From NCBI GenBank assembly GCA_963839645.1, contig CAWIVZ010000008.1, forward strand, positions 1,302,001 through 1,366,000: 64,000 bases of DNA, read 5' to 3'. This document shows positions 56,511 through 64,000 of the stretch, in pieces. This DNA comes from PALSA-911 sp963839645. Its GTDB lineage: Bacteria; Pseudomonadota; Alphaproteobacteria; Acetobacterales; Acetobacteraceae. The notes beneath the pieces are model-generated. The model was given only the letters and a program-made list of their open reading frames with translations, was not told where the DNA came from and searched no databases. The position numbers and the translations under genes were made by a program. Positions within the stretch are counted from its first letter, which is position 1. Every line of letters begins with the position of its first letter.

Positions 56511-56781
56511 CCCGCCCGTAATGTCATTTCTAATTTCCCTGAACGAAGATGTTTCCGGTCTCCCTGCCGGCGAAAATCAATATTTCCCTAACAGCCATCT
56601 CAACGCTCTCGGCGAGTCGCATATTTTTGATTGCAGTAACGCGAATAAAACATCCGGCGCGAGCGCCATTTTACACAATGACAAAGTATCCGTCGAACCC
56701 GAATTCGGACTTGATCTCATGTATTTTTGGCGCGCAAAGTACCCCAATTAGAACCTGCACCCGCAAGGAGACTGAACGGAA
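56511..56781. promoter_or_regulatory. AT-rich divergent promoter region KpsM-like / methyltransferase
   Basis: 271 bases, strongly AT-rich compared with the genome. An 88-codon frame runs through it (56485-56751) but has non-native codon use and no ribosome binding site. AAGGAG (56765-56770) serves the methyltransferase ATG. No RNA is recognised. Confidence 0.4.
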
Positions 56782-57720
56782 ATGCGGAACTTAGGGCCAG
56801 AGGCGGCCCAGGCCGATGCACGACGCGTCGCGAGCGGCTTCTACGATCGTTTCTTATCGGGCGCGGCCGTGCTGGACATCGGATATCGCGGAACCACTCC
56901 CAACGCTGAGGCCATCACCGCGGCCGCCATCGGGGTGGAGCTGGATTACCCGGGCTATGACGGGCGGCGATTACCGTTCGCCGACGGCAGCCAGGATGCG
57001 GTGTTCGCCAGCCACGTGATGGAACATATACCCGACTACAAAAACGCCTTGGCCGATTGGTACCGCGTGGTGCGCATCGGCGGCTTCATCATCATTTGCG
57101 TACCCCACCACTACATCTACGAGCGCCGCCCGGCCCCGCCTTCGTTATGGAATCCCGACCACAAGCGTTTCTACACCGTCCCGAGTTTGCTGTCGGAGAT
57201 CAGCGCAGCACTTCCGGCGAACGGATACCGGATCCGCCACCTCTCGGAAAACGACGAAGGCACGGACCCTGCCAGGCCTCCCGATCAGGCGCCCGACCGG
57301 GGCAGCTATGAGATCGAGGTCGTGCTGGAGAAGATTGCCATCGCCCCCTACACCGGCTTGCTGGATCGCGCGATCCGCATGGAAAGCCACATCGCGAGCC
57401 TGCACGACGAAATGATCGACGCCCTGGTCTCGACGGTCACCAATGAGCTGCCGCTGGCGACCCTGGATGGTCTCGTCGCCCGGTTCCGAACGTTTCCGCC
57501 CTGGTTCAAGGTCGCCGCGGCCCTGGCAAAGACCCACGCCAGCGAGGCCACCGTCGCGAGCCTGGTTGGTCAGCTACTGCAGCACGTCAGCGTTGACGAA
57601 CCATGGTACGTGGCGATGAACGCCGACATCGCCGTTGCCTTGCAGGAAGGGACTTTGAATTCGGCGGCGGAACACTGGCGAACACAAGGTTATTTCGAAA
57701 ACCGCGCCCCTCGCTGGTAG
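56782..57720 (+). CDS. Class I SAM-dependent methyltransferase
   Basis: A 312-residue protein. The methyltransferase_11 core is AAVLDIGYRGTTPNAEAIT (SAM loop), GVELDYPGYDGRRLPFADGSQDAVFASHVMEHIPDYKNALADWYRVVRIGGFIIICVPHH. The C-terminal 130 residues are helical and unlike the core; they may bind a partner or acceptor. An acceptor sugar or lipid in the capsule pathway is likely from context. It precedes the TPR-glycosyltransferase gene by 159 bases. Confidence 0.88.
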   Translation: MRNLGPEAAQADARRVASGFYDRFLSGAAVLDIGYRGTTPNAEAITAAAIGVELDYPGYDGRRLPFADGSQDAVFASHVMEHIPDYKNALADWYRVVRIGGFIIICVPHHYIYERRPAPPSLWNPDHKRFYTVPSLLSEISAALPANGYRIRHLSENDEGTDPARPPDQAPDRGSYEIEVVLEKIAIAPYTGLLDRAIRMESHIASLHDEMIDALVSTVTNELPLATLDGLVARFRTFPPWFKVAAALAKTHASEATVASLVGQLLQHVSVDEPWYVAMNADIAVALQEGTLNSAAEHWRTQGYFENRAPRW

Positions 57721-57879
57721 TTTCCACGGAACGGAAGATCCAGTCCCGAAGATCATGCCGGTCGCGCGCCGCCCGGCACGGCAGTGCCATCGAGTGGGCG
57801 GGCAAAACAAGAATGCCAGGGCAGGCCGGGCCAGTCCTGGCAGACATCCGGAACCCTGTCAGAGTTTGAGGAGCCTTTC

Positions 57880-60800
57880 ATGAGACGCAATAACGACCGG
57901 TCCCGGTGGCTGAAAACACGCGCCGGCATCCCGGCCAAGAAGACCACCAACGACATCAGCCGGCCGGCGGCGCTGGCGGTCCGCTTCGACGCCAGGACCA
58001 TCCTTGCCGTTGCCGACTCCGCACGCGACAGCCGGGATTGGGCGAAGGCCGAGGCGAAATATCGCGAATATCTGACCCATGAACCCCAGGCCGGTGATGT
58101 CTGGGTCCAGGTCGGCCATGCCCTCAAGGAGCAAGGCAACAGCCCGGAGGCGGAGCAGGCGTATCGCCAGGCCATTGCGCTAATGGACGTGCCGACCGAC
58201 CCGCAGCTTCACCTGGCGCATCTGCTGAAGGATGCCGGCCGCACCGCCGACGCCCGCTCGCTGTTCGAGAGGGTCAGATGCGCGCTGAAAGGCCAGGCCC
58301 AACCATCGCCCGATATCGATCTAGCGCTCGGGGACCTGGCCCGCGATCAACGGGACTGGCTCGCCGCCGGCAAATATTACGAGGCCCATTTGAACCACTG
58401 CCCCGGTTCGGGCGACATATGGGTTCAACTCGGCCATGCCCGCAAGGAGAGCGGCAACATCAACGCCGCCAAGACTGCCTACCAGAATGCCTGCGCCACG
58501 GACCCGGCCTCGATCGACGCGCTGCGTCATCTGGCGGACCTGGCCAAGCGCCTGCAGCATAGCGAAGACACGGCGCAAGCCTATGCGCGGATGCTGGAAA
58601 TAACGCCATCGGCAACCGAGCCCTACCTGGAACTGGTCGGCATGGGCCACCGCGATCTGGCCTATGCCAGCGTCATGCGAACGGCCGCCCCGGCCACGCC
58701 CACCAATCGGATCGCCCCCGCGCAACCTGGCAAGACCCTGGCGATCTTCACCATCGCGTGCAGCAACTATCTGTCGCATGTCCGAACCTTCGTCCAGAGC
58801 GCGCGCCGGACCTACCCAGAGGCCCGGATCTTCTTCTGCCTGGCGGAACGCGCCGCGGATCCGCTGCTTTCCTATCCAGAGGATTGCGAGGTCGTGCTGG
58901 CGTCGGAACTCGGTATCCAGCGCTTCGAGGATTTCGCCTTCCGCTACGACATCATGGAATTCAACACGGCACTGAAGCCGTTCATGTTCCGCTTCCTGGC
59001 CGGCACGCTAGGGTTCGACAGCATGCTGTATTTCGATCCGGACATCGAGATATTCAACCGGTCGGACGCGGTCCTGGAGGCACTCGGGCAAGGCGCCTCT
59101 TTCGTGCTGACACCCCATCTGATCAATCCCGCCGGACCGCGCGGAGAGCCGGACGACATCTCGATCATGCGCAGCGGCGTCTTCAATCTCGGCTTCATCG
59201 CCGCCGGCCGTAACGCGGAATCGGAGCGTTTGCTGCAATGGTGGTCCCGTCACCTGCAGTTCCAATGCGTCAACGAGCCGGAGACCGGTGTCTTCGTCGA
59301 TCAGAAATTCATCGATCTGCTGCCCTGCTTCGGCGACCGTGTGGTCGTGCACCGCAATCCGGCGCTCAACGTCGCCTACTGGAACCTCAGCGAACGCTGC
59401 CTCACCGCGGGTCCGGAAGGCTGGCTCGTCGACGGGCACAAGCTGGAGTTCTTCCACTACAGCGGCTTCGATCCGCGCAGGCCGCAACTGCTTTCCAAGC
59501 ACACACGGTTGTTCGCCCATGTCACCGGTGATTTAGCCGGATTGCTCGCCGCCTACGCAAGCCAGCTTCAAGCCAACGGCGACGCCCGCTCTCGCGGCTC
59601 GGCCTATTCATTCGGTTTCTTTGCCAACGGCATCCCGATCTCCACTCATATGCGCGTGCATTTCCGCAGCAATCATCTCGCATGGCCAACCGACCCGTTC
59701 GGGAGCTATGAGGCGGTGCTCTACTCGCACGACGGCATCGATCCGTTGCCGCGCCTGGCCCGTTACTTCTGGGACAAGTCGGCCTGGCTGAAAGGCGCGT
59801 TCGATCCCAATACCCCGGAAGGCCTGGAAGGCTATGCCAGGTGGTTCGAACAACATGCCGCGCGCGATCTTGGCCTGGATGACATATGTATTCGAAAGCT
59901 CGTGCGTAGCCTTCGGGCACGGCAGCGCCGGCCATCGGCGGCAAGCGTCTGCGTTTCCACCTATCTGACATCGGTGTCCGGCATGGGAGAGGGAGGACGT
60001 CGCATGGCGGCCGCCATCGCCGCGTCCGGCCGCGGTCTGGAAGCCTGCGACCTTACGGAAACCCCGGTGGAAGTCACCTGGAAATCGCCCTTGCCGCTGG
60101 TCCGCCGACCTGGCGCTCCGATCGAGCTGTACAAGGCCAACGCCGATCAGATCCTCAGCATCTTCCGTCATTACGGTGCGGCGGAGCGCCCGGACGCCTT
60201 CCGCCTGCTGGTTCCTTCCTGGGAGCTGGAGCGCTTTCCGCCCGAATGGGTTCCCGCCCTGGATGCGGTCGACGCGATTTGGGCCTCCACCCGCTTCATC
60301 GCGAATTCGATATCGCGCGTGACCTCAACCCAGGTGTACCACGCAAAGCAGCTGCTGGATTTCGATCCTGGACCGCTCGAGCACGAACGGGCCGATTTCG
60401 GCATACCGAAAGACGCCTTCGTGGTGTACACGGCCTTCGATTTTCTCTCCTACATGGCACGCAAGAACCCGATGGCGGCGATCGCGGCCTTTCGCAAGGC
60501 GGCCAATGCCGATAGGGCCTTCCGCGAAAGGGCGACCCTGTTCATCAAAACCACCAACGGCGCGGCGGCCGAAGCGGATTTCATCCGCCTCCACCAGGAA
60601 ATCGCGGACCTGCCGCGGGCCATCGTGCTGGACGCCCGGCTACAGAACCGTGCCAGCCACGATCTCATGCTGCTGTCCGACTGCGTGCTGTCGCTGCATC
60701 GCTCCGAGGGCCAGGGACTTCTGACCTCAGACGCCATGGCATTCGAGCTGCCCGTGATCGCGACCGGCTACTCGGCGACGGCGGAGCAACTCGCGGACGA

Positions 60801-61038
60801 CCGCGGGTATCTCGTCGACTACAAAATGGTAAAGATCAAGCCAGGAGAATATCCACTCTCGGACGGCGCGGAATGGGCCGATGCCGATTCCGATCACGCC
60901 GCCGAACTGCTGCTGCGGGTCTTCAACAATCCGGAGGAAACCCGCGGTCGCGCCGCGCGGGCAAAACAATGGCTTCGCCAGGAGCACGGCCTGGAAGCCA
61001 TCGGACGCCACTACGCGGAACTGCTCGACCGGCTTTGA
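57880..61038 (+). CDS. TPR protein with two glycosyltransferase domains (GT-A and GT-B)
   Basis: A 1052-residue protein. ATG at 57880 has GAGGAG six bases upstream. The N-terminal third (about residues 40-260) has TPR repeats (DWAKAEAKYREYLTHEPQAGDVWVQVGHALKEQG and similar units). A GT-A-type domain (about 280-570) follows, with ALKPFMFRFLAGTLGFDSMLYFDPDIEIF holding a DxD-like YFDPDIE. The last 400 residues are a GT4-like GT-B domain: VCVSTYLTSVSGMGEGGRRMAAA, and HRSEGQGLLTSDAMAFELPVIATGYSATAEQL with the EG-x7-E-type donor site. It could make a two-sugar repeat by itself. A repeat palindrome follows the stop. Confidence 0.85.
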   Translation: MRRNNDRSRWLKTRAGIPAKKTTNDISRPAALAVRFDARTILAVADSARDSRDWAKAEAKYREYLTHEPQAGDVWVQVGHALKEQGNSPEAEQAYRQAIALMDVPTDPQLHLAHLLKDAGRTADARSLFERVRCALKGQAQPSPDIDLALGDLARDQRDWLAAGKYYEAHLNHCPGSGDIWVQLGHARKESGNINAAKTAYQNACATDPASIDALRHLADLAKRLQHSEDTAQAYARMLEITPSATEPYLELVGMGHRDLAYASVMRTAAPATPTNRIAPAQPGKTLAIFTIACSNYLSHVRTFVQSARRTYPEARIFFCLAERAADPLLSYPEDCEVVLASELGIQRFEDFAFRYDIMEFNTALKPFMFRFLAGTLGFDSMLYFDPDIEIFNRSDAVLEALGQGASFVLTPHLINPAGPRGEPDDISIMRSGVFNLGFIAAGRNAESERLLQWWSRHLQFQCVNEPETGVFVDQKFIDLLPCFGDRVVVHRNPALNVAYWNLSERCLTAGPEGWLVDGHKLEFFHYSGFDPRRPQLLSKHTRLFAHVTGDLAGLLAAYASQLQANGDARSRGSAYSFGFFANGIPISTHMRVHFRSNHLAWPTDPFGSYEAVLYSHDGIDPLPRLARYFWDKSAWLKGAFDPNTPEGLEGYARWFEQHAARDLGLDDICIRKLVRSLRARQRRPSAASVCVSTYLTSVSGMGEGGRRMAAAIAASGRGLEACDLTETPVEVTWKSPLPLVRRPGAPIELYKANADQILSIFRHYGAAERPDAFRLLVPSWELERFPPEWVPALDAVDAIWASTRFIANSISRVTSTQVYHAKQLLDFDPGPLEHERADFGIPKDAFVVYTAFDFLSYMARKNPMAAIAAFRKAANADRAFRERATLFIKTTNGAAAEADFIRLHQEIADLPRAIVLDARLQNRASHDLMLLSDCVLSLHRSEGQGLLTSDAMAFELPVIATGYSATAEQLADDRGYLVDYKMVKIKPGEYPLSDGAEWADADSDHAAELLLRVFNNPEETRGRAARAKQWLRQEHGLEAIGRHYAELLDRL

Positions 61039-61042
61039 GGCG

Positions 61043-61093
61043 TGATCGGATCATGTTCTTCGCATGATCCGATGAGCATTCACGCCAAAACAA
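61043..61093. repeat. Palindromic interspersed repeat, copy 2
   Basis: CGGATCATG (61047-61055) pairs with CATGATCCG (61063-61071) around TTCTTCG, followed by CGCCAAAACAAA. It is the reverse complement of the core of copy 1 (55572-55641) with few differences. It lies directly downstream of the TPR-glycosyltransferase gene in the 222-base gap before the convergent gene; the rest of that gap shows nothing recognisable. Confidence 0.75.
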
Positions 61094-61260
61094 ATCAGCG
61101 CGTCATCTGCGATTCCATCCAAGCCGAGCAGGCTCTGGCCGAACGATCCCGCCATTCGGCCGGGACACGACCTTCTGAGCGTCCGGCCTTACAGGCATGA
61201 CGATCACGCAGCTGCCCTCGCACCAGATTTCTCAAGCCGCCAGGGGAGGACCACTGACAA

Positions 61261-64000
61261 TCAGCTGACCGTAAGGGTCCGCCGCGCCATGCGCGCGGGC
61301 GTCCCGGCGGTCGCGAGCGTGAGGAGGATGGGACCGGCAATGGCGGCCGGATCGATCGTGATCGTTGCCTGGGCGGCGGCGATGACGATGTTGGCGATGC
61401 CGGCCGGACGCGGACCCGTCTCGACGAGCCCGGTACCGTCGCTGGCGGTCAGCACCACGGTCCCACCGGGCGGCGCGGCGGCGACGCCGTTGAGCGTGAA
61501 ATGCGGCTCGACGTGCACCGTGGCGGTGACCGGTACGGCGGCGCCGGCGCTGCCGACCGACAGAGTGATGGTCAGGTCGGCCGCCGCCTCGGGCGGCTGA
61601 TCGGCCGGCAGCACAACACTCAGCGCGCCGCCATCACCGAGGAAGGCGACCACGTCCGCGTCGGTGGACGCCGGCGCGGGGGTGATGACGGGTGTGAGTG
61701 GCGGGACGCCCGCGAACAGCGCGGTCGGCGCGGCAATGGCGATCGGCGCGGGAACCAGCAGGAACAGCGTATCGCCGGGCTTGGCCGTGGCCGCCGCGGG
61801 ATCGCGATGATCGAAGGTCGCGGTGCCCGGCGTGTGCGGCGCGCGCAGCGGCAGGGTGGCGATGATCCGCGCCAGGAAGCGGCGCACCGCGATGTCGAGG
61901 TCCGCGGCCAGATGGAACGGTCCGATGCCGCCGGCGAACTTGCCTGTCGTGGTGTCGAAGGCATGAAAGCGGCTGATCTCGACATCTTCCTCGCCGAGCC
62001 CGCCGCGTGCGGTCAGGCTGCGGTCTGCGGCGTCGAACCGTGCGCCCGGCTCGCCGACGGTGACGCGGTAGACCCGCGCACCATCGGGGACGACCGTGAA
62101 GCTGACGCGCTGGAAGGGTATGACGTCGAAGGGCACGTTCTCGGTGACTGGCACCCCGGCCGCGGTGACCGTTACGTCGGCCGGGGCGCGGTCGAAGAAG
62201 ATGGTGGCCGCGCCGTCGGACTGCGCGTCGATCGCCGCGGCGATGCTGGAAACCCCGCTGCTGGTGACGCGATAGTTCGCGCCCGCCGCCGGCGGACGGG
62301 TGAAGGCGAGATTGAAGCCGGCCGAACGCTCCAAATGCGCCGACACCGGGACCCAGGCGGCCGGCGCGATGCCGGCGAAATTGCCGGTCGCGTCGGTGGC
62401 GAACAACGGGAACGGCACGGCCGGGGTGCCGGCTGGCATGGTCAGCGTGGGTCCCTGGGTCAGGGCTACCCCGGGTGCATCCTGCAGGTTGGGCATCACC
62501 AGCCCGCCATTGTCGACGCCCGAGCCGTCGCGCGTGCCGCCGGTGATGGTCATCCAGTAGCGCGCGACATCGCCGATCACCGCGACGTCTCCATGCAGCG
62601 TGCCCAGCGGACAATAGGTGTCGCCGCTCTTGCGCGAGGCCTCCTGTTCCATGCGCGAGCGCTGCGCAGTGGAGCGGCGGAAGGCATTGTCGAACCAGAA
62701 ATAACCGAGCGGCGGAATGCCCCAGCTCTGTGTGCCGAACAAATACTTGGCGGAGCGGGCGAACACCTGTCCGGCGATATTGGAGCGATCGGGCATGTTG
62801 CGGGCCAGGATGTGGCCCCAGGGGTCGTAGGCGTATTGCAGCCAGCCGATGTTGAGCTCGTCGAGCAGCCAGCTATCGAGCCAGCCGGTGGGGTCCTGGG
62901 AGGAGATTTTGCCGACCAGGAAGTCGTTCGTTACGGTATTGGAGGGCAGCAGGGAATTGGCGAACTCGATCGCGTCGCCGTCGACGCGGGTTATCAGCGT
63001 GCGCTGGGTGGCGCCCGAGGACGAGCGGATTTCGATCCGGTCATGCACCGCGAGTTCCGGCTTGCCGCCGATGCCGGAGAAAATCAGCCGTGCGGGCTGG
63101 TTCTCGTCGGGCATGGCGGCAATGAAATAGTCGCGCAGGCCGAACAGCCGGGAACCGGGGGAGTAGATCGAGACCTCGACGTCTACCGCCTCCGGCGGTT
63201 TCGCGGCGCTGAACTGCGGCGTCGGCGCGCCGAGCACGGCGGTGGTCGCGCTGAGGGTCTCGACGGCGCGGACGACGATGGCGTCGCCGGATTTCACCGC
63301 CACCAGGACCCCCTGGCCAAGACCCTCGAGCGTGGTTACCGGGTTCAATAGCAGGGTCTGCTGGTCGGTCTGCAGGGTCATCGTCGAATTGGCGCGGGTG
63401 GCGCGGCGGATGGCGGAGACACCGAGCGTGACGAGGGCGGCGATGCCGCCCCAGCTGGCGAGGGTGATGTTGTTCAGCAAGCCGCCGACGGTGAGCAGCT
63501 GGCCGATATTGGTGAACCATTCGAGCGTCGCCGTCCCGGCGCCGCCGAGCGGCTTGCGCAGCATCACCGGGCCGGCGGTGATGCCGGCCGCCGATAATTG
63601 CGAGCGCGCGGCGTCGGGGAGGCTTGCCACCGCGCCGTCGATTGTGCCGCCCAGGTCGATCAGCACGGCGCGCCGGTTCTGCGCCACCTGGACCTTGCCG
63701 CCTGCCTCGAGCAGAGCCGCGTCGGAGGCGGTCAGCTTGCCCTCGGCAAGCGTCCCGCCGGCATAGGGCGTGAAATCGGGACCGCCCGCCGCGGTGAGAT
63801 CGGCCGCCAATTCGATCGCCCACATCGGAAACGCGGTCAGCAGCAGCGGTCCCCATTTGGCCGATTGCAGCGTGTGGGTCAGTTCGTGATCGATCACCGC
63901 GTTGCGCCGGGTCAGCTCGAGGGCGGCGTTCTCGTGATCTTCCGGTATCCGCACGCTGCCCGGGTGCACCTCGCCGGCCACGGTCATGGCGGTGTCGAGC
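61261..64000 (-). CDS. Large unrecognised protein with HELTH metallopeptidase-like motif (5'-truncated by window edge)
   Basis: At least 912 residues; the frame is open to the window edge, so the N-terminus is missing. Early in the visible part NAVIDHELTHTLQSAKWGPLL contains an HExxH zinc-type motif close to that of DUF4157-like domains (HELTH.xQ). Two hydrophobic stretches follow (LLLTAFPMWAIELAADL, and LLTVGGLLNNITLASWGGIAALVTLGVSAI). The middle has SWGIPPLGYFWFDNAFRRS and other unfamiliar blocks. The C-terminal half is Ala/Thr/Val/Pro-rich beta-type with several Ig-like segments, ending RRTLTVS. Function, location and partners are unknown; a surface or secreted role is a guess. Confidence 0.75.
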   Translation of the reverse strand, partial: LDTAMTVAGEVHPGSVRIPEDHENAALELTRRNAVIDHELTHTLQSAKWGPLLLTAFPMWAIELAADLTAAGGPDFTPYAGGTLAEGKLTASDAALLEAGGKVQVAQNRRAVLIDLGGTIDGAVASLPDAARSQLSAAGITAGPVMLRKPLGGAGTATLEWFTNIGQLLTVGGLLNNITLASWGGIAALVTLGVSAIRRATRANSTMTLQTDQQTLLLNPVTTLEGLGQGVLVAVKSGDAIVVRAVETLSATTAVLGAPTPQFSAAKPPEAVDVEVSIYSPGSRLFGLRDYFIAAMPDENQPARLIFSGIGGKPELAVHDRIEIRSSSGATQRTLITRVDGDAIEFANSLLPSNTVTNDFLVGKISSQDPTGWLDSWLLDELNIGWLQYAYDPWGHILARNMPDRSNIAGQVFARSAKYLFGTQSWGIPPLGYFWFDNAFRRSTAQRSRMEQEASRKSGDTYCPLGTLHGDVAVIGDVARYWMTITGGTRDGSGVDNGGLVMPNLQDAPGVALTQGPTLTMPAGTPAVPFPLFATDATGNFAGIAPAAWVPVSAHLERSAGFNLAFTRPPAAGANYRVTSSGVSSIAAAIDAQSDGAATIFFDRAPADVTVTAAGVPVTENVPFDVIPFQRVSFTVVPDGARVYRVTVGEPGARFDAADRSLTARGGLGEEDVEISRFHAFDTTTGKFAGGIGPFHLAADLDIAVRRFLARIIATLPLRAPHTPGTATFDHRDPAAATAKPGDTLFLLVPAPIAIAAPTALFAGVPPLTPVITPAPASTDADVVAFLGDGGALSVVLPADQPPEAAADLTITLSVGSAGAAVPVTATVHVEPHFTLNGVAAAPPGGTVVLTASDGTGLVETGPRPAGIANIVIAAAQATITIDPAAIAGPILLTLATAGTPARMARRTLTVS

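Noticed and set aside
56485..56751. An 88-codon frame in the KpsM/methyltransferase gap
   Set aside because: AT-rich, overlaps the start of the KpsM-like gene on the other strand, no ribosome binding site and no recognisable domain.

Overview
This is a GC-rich, gene-dense bacterial chromosome segment, most likely from an alphaproteobacterium of the Rhodospirillales/Acetobacteraceae type. The clues are an HpnN-type hopanoid transporter, a heat-shock block (rph-rdgB and hemW next to hrcA, grpE, dnaK, dnaJ), a phasin, ClpS-ClpA, RutE, and an ABC-dependent capsule export locus. Genus cannot be fixed by reading alone. Genes are tightly packed: ATGA start/stop overlaps are common, and several convergent pairs overlap by 4 to 38 bases. 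I see no tRNA, rRNA, CRISPR array, insertion sequence or prophage.

Layout. 1-2.8 kb: 3' part of hpnN and a small exported protein. 2.8-7.1 kb: an internally deleted chemotaxis receptor, two oxidoreductases with frameshifts, a SpoU-type RNA methyltransferase and an RluA-type pseudouridine synthase. 7.1-10.5 kb: rfbBACD operon for dTDP-L-rhamnose. 10.6-14.5 kb: crcB, then marR with an EmrAB-type efflux pair. 14.5-18.1 kb: a large glycosyltransferase and two half-size ChrA proteins. 18.1-26.9 kb: aldo/keto reductase, a MoaD-like protein paired with a BNR propeller, an exported GH42-like protein, a DUF4337-like membrane protein, a HATPase protein, a LigI-like hydrolase and a GtrB-like glycosyltransferase. 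27-33.3 kb: dnaJ, dnaK, grpE, a transglutaminase and hrcA. 33.4-37.9 kb: rph, rdgB, an alpha/beta hydrolase, a YbaK-type deacylase, hemW and a TSUP transporter. 37.8-40.5 kb: an MBOAT/SGNH polysaccharide acyltransferase pair. 40.7-47.6 kb: NifU-like protein, RutE-like reductase, D,D-carboxypeptidase with a SPOR-like tail, phasin, clpS, clpA.

47.7-61 kb is an envelope polysaccharide region: GT4 glycosyltransferase, FkbM methyltransferase, outer-membrane export lipoprotein (OPX), an unrecognised 336-residue protein, ABC ATPase (KpsT-like), two divergent KpsE-like co-polymerase/adaptors, ABC permease (KpsM-like), a methyltransferase and a 1052-residue TPR plus double glycosyltransferase. With the rhamnose genes, the 822-residue glycosyltransferase and the acyltransferase pair, much of the window serves surface glycan synthesis, decoration and export. 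The window ends inside a large unrecognised protein with a HELTH metallopeptidase-like motif.

A striking property of this sequence is eleven single-base frame breaks in eight otherwise well-conserved genes. All lie between about 4.2 and 37.4 kb, ten are one-base insertions, and two share an identical 12-base context. I annotate these as full-span genes with the break position. Consensus sequencing errors are the simplest explanation.
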